A DNA stretch of 64,000 bases from Mongoliibacter ruber. Its GTDB lineage: Bacteria; Bacteroidota; Bacteroidia; Cytophagales; Cyclobacteriaceae. Of this stretch, positions 46,862 through 55,481 are shown one piece after another. The notes below the pieces were generated by a model. The model was not told the origin of the DNA, did not search any database, and saw only the letters and a list, made by a program, of their open reading frames with translations. The stretch spans positions 1-64,000 of the forward strand of contig NZ_PVTR01000011.1 of NCBI RefSeq assembly GCF_003003005.1, given 5' to 3'. Position 1 is the first letter of the stretch, and every line of letters begins with the position of its first letter. Made by a program: the position numbers and the translations under genes.

Positions 46862-47692
46862 ATGATGATTGAATTAAAGTACGTCACACGCCTTTGCTTT
46901 ATTATATTGTTTTTAAGCAGTTTGTCAATAATTAATGTGCAAGCTCAAGAGGCTCCTGAAGTTCCTGAACGAGTCAATTTACCTGGGACTACTGAAAACT
47001 GGAATGGTCTGTATCTTAAGTTGAGAATGACTGATAAATGGTTTTGGTATCAGGAAAATCATTACAGGAGAAGAAATAGCGCAAACAATCCAAGGGACTT
47101 TGTAGGAAGGATGAGTCAGTTGTATAACAGGTTTGGTTTTACATACCTATTTACAGATAATTTTGAGGTCACCTTTGGACCTACCTTAGTGTGGAATTTT
47201 TCCCCAGATCGTGGGAATCCTGAATTTGTAGATTCCGTTCTTGAGCCAAGATTTTGGCACCAGTGGTTATTGACACAAGGTGTGGGTCCTATCAAAATCC
47301 TGCATCAATTTAGATTTGAGCACAGGTTTAAAAGAAACAATAATCTGGCAGCTGAATTTGATTATACAGACCGTTGGAGATATAAAATCACCGCTTATGT
47401 TCCTCTAAACAAACCGAGGATGGAGAATAAAACTTTTTTCATTGCTCCATCGAACGAATTTTTCTTTGAATCAGGGAAACAGGTGTGGAATATCTTTGAG
47501 GAAAATAGGGTCTACACAGCTATAGGATATACTTTAAACAATTATATGTTTTTTGGAGGACATATGTGGACTTATGGTCCAACTGCTTTGCCAGGTGTCT
47601 ACCGAAATAGGCATATAATTAGGCTAAATGTCATGTACACGATTGACTTTAGGGAAAGAAGAAGACCATTAACTAGAGATTTTGCATTTTAA
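46862..47692 (+). CDS. DUF2490 outer-membrane protein, module 1
   Basis: 276 residues with a signal peptide (cleavage near VQAQ, about 25-30) and a beta-barrel-like body: WFWYQENHYRRR, FGFTYLFTDNFEVTFGP, FRFEHRFKRNNN, YRNRHIIRLNVMYTIDF. The pattern of aromatic strands, Arg-rich turns and paired short strands is that of DUF2490. It directly follows module protein 1 (ATG after TAA). It is more divergent than the other two DUF2490 copies, which are closest to each other. Confidence 0.75.
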   Translation: MMIELKYVTRLCFIILFLSSLSIINVQAQEAPEVPERVNLPGTTENWNGLYLKLRMTDKWFWYQENHYRRRNSANNPRDFVGRMSQLYNRFGFTYLFTDNFEVTFGPTLVWNFSPDRGNPEFVDSVLEPRFWHQWLLTQGVGPIKILHQFRFEHRFKRNNNLAAEFDYTDRWRYKITAYVPLNKPRMENKTFFIAPSNEFFFESGKQVWNIFEENRVYTAIGYTLNNYMFFGGHMWTYGPTALPGVYRNRHIIRLNVMYTIDFRERRRPLTRDFAF

Positions 47693-47703
47693 TAACATTA
47701 CGA

Positions 47704-48183
47704 ATGTCGAAGGTGATTAAGGAAATTTTGTTAGTTTTTATTTTTTCAACTCTTTTGTCTACGGCTTATGCTCAATACAAAGATCAGGTAAGAGTTTACC
47801 ATGGATACGAATGGCCTAGTGAAACCTGGTTTTACGGGATAAATTTTACTGGGGAATTTTTCCCCATCAATTATTTTTCAATAGCGCCTTCATTTACCCT
47901 ATTTGTTCCATCTACGGGTAATGCAAGGGCTTATGACATCAATGCCAGGTATTATTTTACTGAAAAAGAAAGACAGTGGTATGGCACTTTTGGATATGGA
48001 CACTATACAAGAGTTTATGAATTTAATCCAATAGGAAGGATTTCAACCAACTCTGTAAACATTGGAGGCGGTGGTGTCTTTAAAATCAATGATGAAATAG
48101 GTATTAATCCAGAAATCAGGTACCAACCCATTCAAAGAAATGAAATGATTTTTAAAATTTCAATATTGTATTTTGTGAATTGA
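47704..48183 (+). CDS. Small outer-membrane barrel protein
   Basis: 159 residues with a signal peptide (TAYAQ cleavage, about 24). The body is all aromatic/beta (ETWFYGINFTGEFFPINYFSIAPSF, ARYYFTEKERQWYGTFGYG) and ends with the strand-like MIFKISILYFVN, suggesting an eight-stranded barrel. It belongs to the first module operon (11 bases after the DUF2490 gene). Family not recognised. Confidence 0.65.
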   Translation: MSKVIKEILLVFIFSTLLSTAYAQYKDQVRVYHGYEWPSETWFYGINFTGEFFPINYFSIAPSFTLFVPSTGNARAYDINARYYFTEKERQWYGTFGYGHYTRVYEFNPIGRISTNSVNIGGGGVFKINDEIGINPEIRYQPIQRNEMIFKISILYFVN

Positions 48184-48253
48184 TTGAAGGCCTTTGATTA
48201 GCTTTAAAAGGGATCTAATAGGTCAAATAGATTGCTATTTTGTTCTCAAGTAT

Positions 48254-48595
48254 CTACTGATCGTTATTTACCAACTCATACCTTAATATTGTTCGGTTAC
48301 TTGTATTGATGATGAATTTCACTGCTTCAGCAGTATCGTAAGGAGATGAACCATCATCATTGGTAGCTGTAGATCTTGATCCAGTCGTGCCGGGAAATTT
48401 ACTATCAAAACGGTCGTAAGTCCATATTGTATACATTCCCTCAGTTTCTATCTGATCAGGATCTCCCCATTTTTCAATCAATTCATTTGCATTTGCGCCA
48501 ATCCACTGGCTAAGGGCCTTTCGGTTAGACATGCAGCTTAAAACGAGTAAGCAAGAGACAATGATTAGAGCTAGATTAAGTTTAGTAGTTTTCAT
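48254..48595 (-). CDS. BamE/SmpA-like lipoprotein
   Basis: 113 residues. Lipoprotein signal with Cys21 in VLSCMSNR; the mature part contains IGANANELIEKWGDPDQIE and YTIWTYDRF, the turn-strand pattern of BamE/SmpA/OmlA lipoproteins (K..E.. G.P....W.Y). A role in outer-membrane protein assembly would fit the barrel-rich neighbourhood, but it is antisense to it and short. Assignment rests on motif similarity. Confidence 0.6.
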   Translation of the reverse strand: MKTTKLNLALIIVSCLLVLSCMSNRKALSQWIGANANELIEKWGDPDQIETEGMYTIWTYDRFDSKFPGTTGSRSTATNDDGSSPYDTAEAVKFIINTSNRTILRYELVNNDQ

Positions 48596-48621
48596 TTTTT
48601 TGGTACTTTTTATCCTTTTGG

Positions 48622-48629
48622 CAAATTTA
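48622..48629 (-). promoter_or_regulatory. -7 element of the BamE-like gene
   Basis: On the minus strand TAAATTTG matches TAnnTTTG, about 27 bases before the ATG at 48595; no clear -33 word. Confidence 0.4.
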
Positions 48630-48766
48630 TTGATGCCAAAATCGTGAAAATTAAATTAAAATAAGTCATCCCAATTCAAAAAACAGTAGTCTAATTAGTT
48701 TAGCTATTTCCAATTTTAGGTAAAATTTAAACCAAATAAAGCTAATATAACATTAATTGAACATAT

Positions 48767-50773
48767 ATGAGATTTTATTTATTCTTTGTTTTTCTGTTAG
48801 TGTTCACATCAAATATTGTACTTGGCCAGCAAAAAAAACAAGAAGTTTTTGAGGGAAGTTTCTTTCTCAAGGAGCATGAAGAGGGAAAGGTTAGATATGG
48901 TTTTTATCGGAATGAAGATGATGAAAAAGTGTTTCATGGCAATTTTTCCTTTTCATCTGAAAATTTAGATAGTTTAGATAATTTTTTCCAAAGAAAAATC
49001 ACTGGGACATATGCTGATGGATTAAAAAATGAAAAGTGGGTTTATCAGAATAATATTTTTAAAATAAATATCAGCACGGTTAATGACAGGTTTCAAGTTC
49101 AGTCTACTGCCGATGGCATTGTTCAAAAACTTGAGGCATCCTATAAGGACGGGAAAGCTGTTGGGATTTGGAGACTGGAAGAACATAAAGTAGAAAGTAG
49201 CCAACAGAAGGACCGAAAAATTTTGATGATAGCCAACTTTGAAGATGGCAGGATGATCGATAATTTTTTGTTTGACGGTTATCTTCATGGGAATAAAACA
49301 AAAGTTACGGGGAGATTCAGTAAAGACCAATTTTTTGATGGAGAATGGGAGTTTTCTTACACCAAGGATTCAGCCGAGTTTTATGAAAAAAGAGTGTATG
49401 ATAATGGGTTTTTAACTTCAATATTACAAAAAGACCTTACTAATAATGTTTCTTTTCATGATATCGAACTTACCAGGGTAGAAAAAAAATTGAGTAATGT
49501 CAAAAGAGGTCTTGATGATATTGACTATACCATAGGGAAAGATTTCTTTGGAGTTGGGTTTGATGATGGTTTCCCGTTTTTCAGTGAAGAAGCAATCTCC
49601 CAGAAATACGGAAATGATGTTTTAAACGAAATATTTTCTTTGTTCATTGAAAGGGAATACGTGGCAGGCTTGGATCTCGATGGTATAGAGAAACTTCGTC
49701 CAGGCGGCACAAGAAGGTTTGAATATACTTTTACAGGTAAAGAGAAAGAGGCATTGGAGGAAAGCGAAACACTTCTTGCAAACTATACTTCTGATTTGGA
49801 AAAATTTGTAAATAATACGACTCTATCTTTAAATAGGCAAAAAACAGATTCCTTGTCCTTTTCTTTTAGACTTGCTCAAAACATTCTCAATAATTTTAAA
49901 ATTTTGGAAGATAATATTGAATTGCTTAAAAGTGAAAGTTTTAAGTATCAAAGTAAAAGAACCTACTACAGGTCTGGGATAGAAGGAATCGAAAAGGTTG
50001 ATACAGTACGGTATACTTTTGATGGGGAAGAAAGAAAACGTATCATAGAAAATCCTGTAGATTTTTCAATTAGTGATGATGTTGTGTTTAATATCAGAAA
50101 CTATGTTCAGGCAAAAGGAAAAATTGTTGACCAACTCGATCTTTACTTCAAGGATATGATCATTGAAATTGAAAGGGATATGGTATCTCAACAGCTTGAA
50201 GAAGATCTTATAAATAGTATTCAAAAAGTTTCAGACACTTATGACATTGAAAGAGGGGTCGAAGGCATAGATGAAGAAGGTATTGTCCTTACAAGATTCC
50301 ATGTATCCATGTATCAGAATTACCAAAGGAAATTGGATTTGATGATGCAGGAATATAGTACGGTCGAAGGGTTTGAAGACAAACAAGAGAAGGGATTGGA
50401 AATCATTAACATGGCCCAAACCTACTACGAAGCATATTACCCTATTGGCGAAGTGAGAAAAAGACTACAACAATTGGATGAAGCTTACACCAAAATATCA
50501 TACAATCCTTATATGGACAGGCATGATATCAAAACAAGAGTTAAGAGAAATATCTATTTCGCGGCAGTTGATTATCTTCTGCCTGATTATAGAGAGAGAA
50601 TAATAAATGTAGATGATTTTAGAGAATTACCTGATTTGATTGATGAAATGAACGACGCATTTGATAGCCTGATTGAAATTGCCAATAAACCCGATAGTGA
50701 GACCAGGTCTATGGAGAGGAGATTAAGAAGAGAATCCAATCCTAGCAGAATTAAGAGAATTATTGATCTATAA
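48767..50773 (+). CDS. Large secreted protein, module protein 2 (MORN-like plus helical)
   Basis: 668 residues, signal peptide 1-22. N-half repeats (NEKWVYQNN, AVGIWRLEEHKVE, FDGEWEFSYTKD) then VYDNGFLTSILQKD; the long C-half is helical, ending ERRLRRESNPSRIKRIIDL. It is a paralogue of 44909-46861 and 53476-55467. It starts a compact operon of seven genes: module protein 2, DUF2490, lipoprotein, two barrels, module protein 3 and DUF2490, with gaps from about 4 to 70 bases. No catalytic residues recognised. Confidence 0.85.
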   Translation: MRFYLFFVFLLVFTSNIVLGQQKKQEVFEGSFFLKEHEEGKVRYGFYRNEDDEKVFHGNFSFSSENLDSLDNFFQRKITGTYADGLKNEKWVYQNNIFKINISTVNDRFQVQSTADGIVQKLEASYKDGKAVGIWRLEEHKVESSQQKDRKILMIANFEDGRMIDNFLFDGYLHGNKTKVTGRFSKDQFFDGEWEFSYTKDSAEFYEKRVYDNGFLTSILQKDLTNNVSFHDIELTRVEKKLSNVKRGLDDIDYTIGKDFFGVGFDDGFPFFSEEAISQKYGNDVLNEIFSLFIEREYVAGLDLDGIEKLRPGGTRRFEYTFTGKEKEALEESETLLANYTSDLEKFVNNTTLSLNRQKTDSLSFSFRLAQNILNNFKILEDNIELLKSESFKYQSKRTYYRSGIEGIEKVDTVRYTFDGEERKRIIENPVDFSISDDVVFNIRNYVQAKGKIVDQLDLYFKDMIIEIERDMVSQQLEEDLINSIQKVSDTYDIERGVEGIDEEGIVLTRFHVSMYQNYQRKLDLMMQEYSTVEGFEDKQEKGLEIINMAQTYYEAYYPIGEVRKRLQQLDEAYTKISYNPYMDRHDIKTRVKRNIYFAAVDYLLPDYRERIINVDDFRELPDLIDEMNDAFDSLIEIANKPDSETRSMERRLRRESNPSRIKRIIDL

Positions 50774-50783
50774 TTTATTTTAA

Positions 50784-51665
50784 ATGAAGTTTAATTTAAA
50801 AGTAGCAGTATTTGCACTCTGCACGGTATTTTGTTGTCATACCAGTTCTTTTTCTCAGATTCTAGATGAAGAAGCTTCAGTATATCGGCCTGACAGAAGG
50901 ATGTTGGATCAAAGGGTCTATTATACGAAATTCATTTTCTTGGACTATCTCTCTGAGTCAAAAACATGGTTTTATTATTTTGATATTATCAATAGAAGGC
51001 AAAGTGGTCTAACCAACAATAATTTTGTTGAGCAACCATTGAGGACAAGTGCCAGGTTTTTTATCGCTTATCAATTTGGGAGGTTTACCCGGGTCCATTT
51101 CAATCCAATAGGTCTTTATGTAAGTGATCCAAGACAAGGGCAACCTTCTGATGTCAACTTGATAGGAAACAGGGAATACGAATTACGAAGCATGCTGGAG
51201 ATCACCCAAGATGCATATATTAAAAAGGCTGGTAAGGAGTGGGTAAATATGACTCACAGGTGGCGTTTTGAAAGTAGGTGGAGGGGTGTAGATGAACCTA
51301 TGGGGCCAACATGGAATTATAGGTTAAGACAAAGGACTAGATTTAGGGTGCCACTTAACGGAAAGCATTTCTATGATAATAATGTTCTCTATACCACCAA
51401 CTACCATGAAATGCATATAGAGTTAGGTCCGAGATTTGGACTTAACCATTTTGCTCAAAATAGAAATTTTGTAGGGTTAGGTTATCGGTTTTGGGATTGG
51501 GCAAGAATAGATGTGGGATATATTCACCAGTATAACTTTAGGGGAGACGGGAGAACAATAGATATGACTAGAGGTCCGATGTTTTATTTCTTTGTAGACT
51601 ACTTTTCAAAGTTGAGAATCGGGAGAGATAACCGAGATAGGTTAGAAAATATCATCAATAATTGA
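50784..51665 (+). CDS. DUF2490 outer-membrane protein, module 2
   Basis: 293 residues, signal peptide (SSFSQ cleavage, about 27). Signature strands of DUF2490: THRWRFESRWRG, YRLRQRTRFRVPLNGK, NFVGLGYRFWDWARIDVGYIHQYN, ending with a short aromatic strand. It is close in sequence to the DUF2490 at 55482 (shared RFESRWRG, NYVGxGYRFWxWxRIE). It is 10 bases downstream of module protein 2. A barrel of about ten strands in the outer membrane is likely. Confidence 0.8.
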   Translation: MKFNLKVAVFALCTVFCCHTSSFSQILDEEASVYRPDRRMLDQRVYYTKFIFLDYLSESKTWFYYFDIINRRQSGLTNNNFVEQPLRTSARFFIAYQFGRFTRVHFNPIGLYVSDPRQGQPSDVNLIGNREYELRSMLEITQDAYIKKAGKEWVNMTHRWRFESRWRGVDEPMGPTWNYRLRQRTRFRVPLNGKHFYDNNVLYTTNYHEMHIELGPRFGLNHFAQNRNFVGLGYRFWDWARIDVGYIHQYNFRGDGRTIDMTRGPMFYFFVDYFSKLRIGRDNRDRLENIINN

Positions 51666-51674
51666 GAATCTTTT

Positions 51675-52067
51675 ATGCTTAAGTACGCAATTAGGATAGT
51701 ATTCATTTTGGTTTCTTCGTCGATTTTATCAACATCTTGTACAAACATTCTTGATTTTGAGGAAGCAACACCTTGTCCATGGCTACAGGATTTTGAACAA
51801 GTAAGGGTTTGGAATTCAGTTGATGGATTGGTAAGATTTGATACTGTAAGAGAAGAATACTTTATAGTAGCTAGATTTCCTGGTGATGACAGTTTATCAG
51901 TTCTTAGAGCCTGTAATATTCCGTCAGAATATTTATCAGATAGGGCGTTAATCAGGTTTTTTGGAAATGAGTATCTGCCTTTATTCGAGGAATTCATTGA
52001 AGAAGAAGATAAATTGGCCCAAATTGTTCCATTTGAAATTACTTATATTGAAACCGTCCGAAAGTAA
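51675..52067 (+). CDS. Small lipoprotein
   Basis: 130 residues with a lipoprotein signal (LSTSC, Cys22). The mature chain is short, acidic and helical at the end (YLPLFEEFIEEEDKLAQIV); residues 33-36 contain a TPCPW motif. No family recognised. It sits in the module operon between a DUF2490 gene and two barrels, 9 bases after the former and 7 before the next start. Confidence 0.6.
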   Translation: MLKYAIRIVFILVSSSILSTSCTNILDFEEATPCPWLQDFEQVRVWNSVDGLVRFDTVREEYFIVARFPGDDSLSVLRACNIPSEYLSDRALIRFFGNEYLPLFEEFIEEEDKLAQIVPFEITYIETVRK

Positions 52068-52074
52068 GATTGAA

Positions 52075-52704
52075 ATGAGATTTACAAAGTTTATAGTTTT
52101 AGTTTTCGTTTTAATTGTTATGTCTGGACTGGAAGCCATAGGACAGGGATTTGGGGTAAGGTTGTCTCCTAATTATCGTGTTGGCGGAAATGTCAAAACC
52201 CCTTCAGGAATAGTAATGCCAATGGAGGATTTTAGTTTTCAGACCTCACTCCATTATAAATTCGAAAATGGCCTGATGCTGGACGCCACCTATATAGGTG
52301 GTCCAACGTCGATTAAATACAAACCATTGAAGTGGGAGCCATGGGAAAATTTAGGAGAAGCTCAAGTGAGATCCTTTATGATGGGGGTATTTTATGAAAG
52401 AAATGACAATGACCCCGCAGTGATGCCTTATGGAGGAGTTAGATTGGGGAATTTTGCTGTAAATTCTCTAAATCCTGATTTTGAATCTTTTAATAAATTT
52501 GCATTTAGTATAGAAGGAGGAATTAAAATACCTTTCTCACCTCACTTTGGATTCTTTACACATGTAAATGTACTGGCTCCAATCCAATTTGGAGAAGGAG
52601 AGATTTTTAGAAACAGAACAGGAGAATATGACTTTACAGCAAGTCCTGGTTTGATTTTATTTCAGTTCAACCTAGCATATGGAATATATTTCCAATTGTA
52701 TTGA
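52075..52704 (+). CDS. Outer-membrane beta-barrel protein
   Basis: 209 residues from ATG 52075, which gives a normal signal peptide (MRFTKFIVLVFVLIVMSGL). Longer upstream frames overlap the lipoprotein gene and lack signal character. Mature part: FGVRLSPNYRVGGNVKTPSG, FSFQTSLHYKFENGLMLDATYIG, LILFQFNLAYGIYFQLY (C-terminal strand ending in an aromatic residue, then stop). It resembles the 8-stranded porin-like family; function unknown. Confidence 0.7.
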   Translation: MRFTKFIVLVFVLIVMSGLEAIGQGFGVRLSPNYRVGGNVKTPSGIVMPMEDFSFQTSLHYKFENGLMLDATYIGGPTSIKYKPLKWEPWENLGEAQVRSFMMGVFYERNDNDPAVMPYGGVRLGNFAVNSLNPDFESFNKFAFSIEGGIKIPFSPHFGFFTHVNVLAPIQFGEGEIFRNRTGEYDFTASPGLILFQFNLAYGIYFQLY

Positions 52705-52707
52705 TTC

Positions 52708-52738
52708 GTTAAAGGAATAAATAAGTATTACCTTTAAC
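52708..52738 (+). terminator. Weak hairpin between barrel genes
   Basis: Arms GTTAAAGG and CCTTTAAC (8 bp, 15-base loop) follow the stop at 52704 and are followed by TTTAAA, not a long T-run. It could be a weak terminator or a processing hairpin inside the operon. Confidence 0.35.
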
Positions 52739-52773
52739 TTTAAATCTAGTAACCCCACACAAGATTAAGCTCT

Positions 52774-53472
52774 ATGTTAGATCAATACTGGTGTACATCC
52801 AAATTTAAATTAATTGAGATTATTTTGATTATTTTTATTTTATTTCCTGTTTCAGGTTTTTCTCAGGAAGAAGATCAAGAAATTGAAGAAACTGAAAATA
52901 TCCTTGATCTTTCAAATTTGCCTTATTTTCTAAATGATGTCATGATCATCGGGGGGGTCAATTCTAGCGGAATTTATTGGAGTAATCATTTTCGGGATCT
53001 AACTATGGCTGGTGGTTTCAATTTAGGGCTTGAAGGATTTATACCTTTGGGTCAAGTCAGCTTTATTGATTATGGAGTACATTTTGCGCAACGAAATTTT
53101 AGGCATAGTCAACAAAATATTTTAATAAAAAACAACCACCTCGATTTTCCCCTTTATGTTTCTTTTATGTTACCAGAACTCCGAACGATTGATTGGAGAT
53201 TTTTTCTAGGCACACAGTTTAGTTATAGGCTTTCAAGTAATTTGAGTGAGAATTATAGTCCTTTTATTATGAATGATTTTCAGTATGATCCTCAGCGATT
53301 TAATCGCTTCGATACAGGCATGACTTTCGGTCTAAGTGGAGAAGTGGGGAATTTCTTTTTTAGGGCAAGATCCTATGTAGGGGTAAGTAAACTAGACAGA
53401 GCGGAACAAGGGGCTATGTTTTCAATGATGCTAGAAGGTGGATATTTTCTATTTAGAAATTACAGGAGGTAG
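52774..53472 (+). CDS. Outer-membrane beta-barrel protein
   Basis: 232 residues with a hydrophobic N-terminus (IIEIILIIFILFPVSGFSQ) as signal peptide and an acidic linker (EEDQEIEETEN). The body is strand-rich (GGFNLGLEGFIPLGQVSFIDYG, NNHLDFPLYVSFMLPELR) and ends MLEGGYFLFRNYRR. It looks like the PorT/OmpA-N-type barrel families of Bacteroidota but is not specifically recognised. Module protein 3 starts 4 bases after its stop. Confidence 0.65.
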   Translation: MLDQYWCTSKFKLIEIILIIFILFPVSGFSQEEDQEIEETENILDLSNLPYFLNDVMIIGGVNSSGIYWSNHFRDLTMAGGFNLGLEGFIPLGQVSFIDYGVHFAQRNFRHSQQNILIKNNHLDFPLYVSFMLPELRTIDWRFFLGTQFSYRLSSNLSENYSPFIMNDFQYDPQRFNRFDTGMTFGLSGEVGNFFFRARSYVGVSKLDRAEQGAMFSMMLEGGYFLFRNYRR

Positions 53473-53475
53473 ATA

Positions 53476-55467
53476 ATGGTAAAAAAAGCAATAAATATCT
53501 TTTGGTTTTTCTTTATTCTGGTGCAGGCTAATGGCCAAAATCTTCAAATGGTTGAAAGAGATACCATATACTTAGAAGAATTTTTAGGTATAGAGAAGGT
53601 GCAATATTATATGGATGATACTCTTTTTGTAAAGCAGGGCAACTATGATTTCATCTCCCAACTGTATAATCAATTGCTTTCAAATTCAATCAGAAAGTTA
53701 CAAATAAATGGTAAGTATCAGGAAAATCGATTCCATGGTCAATGGGAATATAAGCTTTCGGATTTGGATTTGGATATCAAATCTTTAACCGAAGGAAGAT
53801 CTATGGGTTTAGAGTATCTTCTAAATGGAATCGAAAGAAGTGCAAAGTTTAATTATTTGAATGGCATACCAGAAGGGAATTGGATGATTGAGGTTGTTAC
53901 AATTAAAGACAACAGAAGATTACCAGAAACGAATGGAGGAAACTTCACTTTTAAAAATGGGATTGCAGTAGGTGAATTTAAATTCGATGATCTTCAAGGT
54001 AAAAATTTTCTAAGAGGTAATCTAAACGATGAAGGATTTTTTGATGGTGACTTGATTCTAAGGTATATCAATAATGGAGATGAAATTAAAGAATCACGGG
54101 TCTATAGAGATGGGTTTTTATTAAAACTTAATAAGTTTAATGAAACAGCAGGTACGGTAGATGTAGATATCGCTTATGAAGATGTAATTCAAAAATTAGA
54201 AGATTCAGATGGGCAGATTCAAGAAATTGACTTTAGAATCAGCGAAGAAGGTTTTGGAGTGCTTTTTCAAAATGGCTACACAGAGATTGATGAAAAATTA
54301 ACCGAACAGGTTGAAGGCAATTCTATACTGGATAATATTTTATACAGGTTTAATAGATTTTCAGAGGGTTTAACAGACGAAAGAGAAGATCCTGCTTTTA
54401 AATTGACCCGAAGATTTAAGTTTGTATACCCTGAAGAAGAAGAAAGATTGATCAGAAGCGTGCAGCCAAGACTTAATATCATGTTGGATGAATACAATGA
54501 CTTTTTAAGTAATGCCAAGTTTATCCTGAACCGAGATAGAATTGACAGTCTGCCCTATATTTTTGGTTTTATAGACCATGCCCGTAGAAAGTCTCAGGAC
54601 ATGCTGGAGGTAATTGAATTGACCGAAGAGGGCTTTTTTGATTTTCTTTATAGACCAAACTATTATCCAAATGGTCTACCAAATCTGAATCAGGCAGATA
54701 GTTTTACCTATGAGGAAGCCGGTGTAGAAAAAGAAGCAACATTTGATTTGGGGATTTATGTTGATTCTCCGCACAGGTTGATGGAACAGATAGAAGCATT
54801 CACAGATACCTTGAAGCAACGGACTGATGAATACTTAGACTACTCTTTTATGGAAATCAGGATTTTTGACGAACAAGCTACAATTGATAGTTTGGATAAT
54901 CAGATTGTCCAGCTAAAAACAAGAGCTGACGCGATGTACTCCTTTCTACAGGTTATTCCTGAAGACCGCACTTTCGAAGAAATGCCACTGGATTATAGAA
55001 TTTACCGTGTGATTCATAACAATACCCTTCAGAGACTTCAGAATGAATACCTTGATGCAGAAGATTATGATGAAAAAGTAAGGTTGGGTAAGGAGCTGAC
55101 CTGTATGCTGGATTATCTGATCAACCAACATGATGAAATCCTCTTCATTGAAAATATGCCAGAGCGGCTTGACAAAGAATTCACCAGATTTTCCCCAAAC
55201 CCATTCTTTGAAAGGGATATAGAGACTAAGATATTACCTGCCATATATGGCAAAGGGACTGGGCCATTGTTCAATGCCTATGCTGAAAATCTGTTCGAAT
55301 CCCGAAACTGTAAGGATTTGCAAAACAACTTGGAGAAATTCCGGAAACTAGAAAACAGACTGAAGGAATTGGTGAAAAGAAGCGATACCGAAGAAGTGGT
55401 GAGACTTGACCGTGCCTTGAGGAGAGAAAACATTCCAAGTCGAATTGAAAGATTATTGAACCTGTAG
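53476..55467 (+). CDS. Large secreted protein, module protein 3 (MORN-like plus helical)
   Basis: 663 residues, signal peptide 1-19. N-half units FHGQWEYKLSD, PEGNWMIEVVTI, FDGDLILRYIN, then VYRDGFLLKLNKFN; helical C-half; end LRRENIPSRIERLLNL. It is a paralogue of the two proteins at 44909 and 48767. It is directly followed by a DUF2490 gene (14 bases). The conserved C-terminus (R-R-x-x-x-x-SRI-x-x-x-L) in all three suggests a shared partner or export signal. No known family. Confidence 0.85.
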   Translation: MVKKAINIFWFFFILVQANGQNLQMVERDTIYLEEFLGIEKVQYYMDDTLFVKQGNYDFISQLYNQLLSNSIRKLQINGKYQENRFHGQWEYKLSDLDLDIKSLTEGRSMGLEYLLNGIERSAKFNYLNGIPEGNWMIEVVTIKDNRRLPETNGGNFTFKNGIAVGEFKFDDLQGKNFLRGNLNDEGFFDGDLILRYINNGDEIKESRVYRDGFLLKLNKFNETAGTVDVDIAYEDVIQKLEDSDGQIQEIDFRISEEGFGVLFQNGYTEIDEKLTEQVEGNSILDNILYRFNRFSEGLTDEREDPAFKLTRRFKFVYPEEEERLIRSVQPRLNIMLDEYNDFLSNAKFILNRDRIDSLPYIFGFIDHARRKSQDMLEVIELTEEGFFDFLYRPNYYPNGLPNLNQADSFTYEEAGVEKEATFDLGIYVDSPHRLMEQIEAFTDTLKQRTDEYLDYSFMEIRIFDEQATIDSLDNQIVQLKTRADAMYSFLQVIPEDRTFEEMPLDYRIYRVIHNNTLQRLQNEYLDAEDYDEKVRLGKELTCMLDYLINQHDEILFIENMPERLDKEFTRFSPNPFFERDIETKILPAIYGKGTGPLFNAYAENLFESRNCKDLQNNLEKFRKLENRLKELVKRSDTEEVVRLDRALRRENIPSRIERLLNL

Positions 55468-55481
55468 TTACTCAAACCTAG

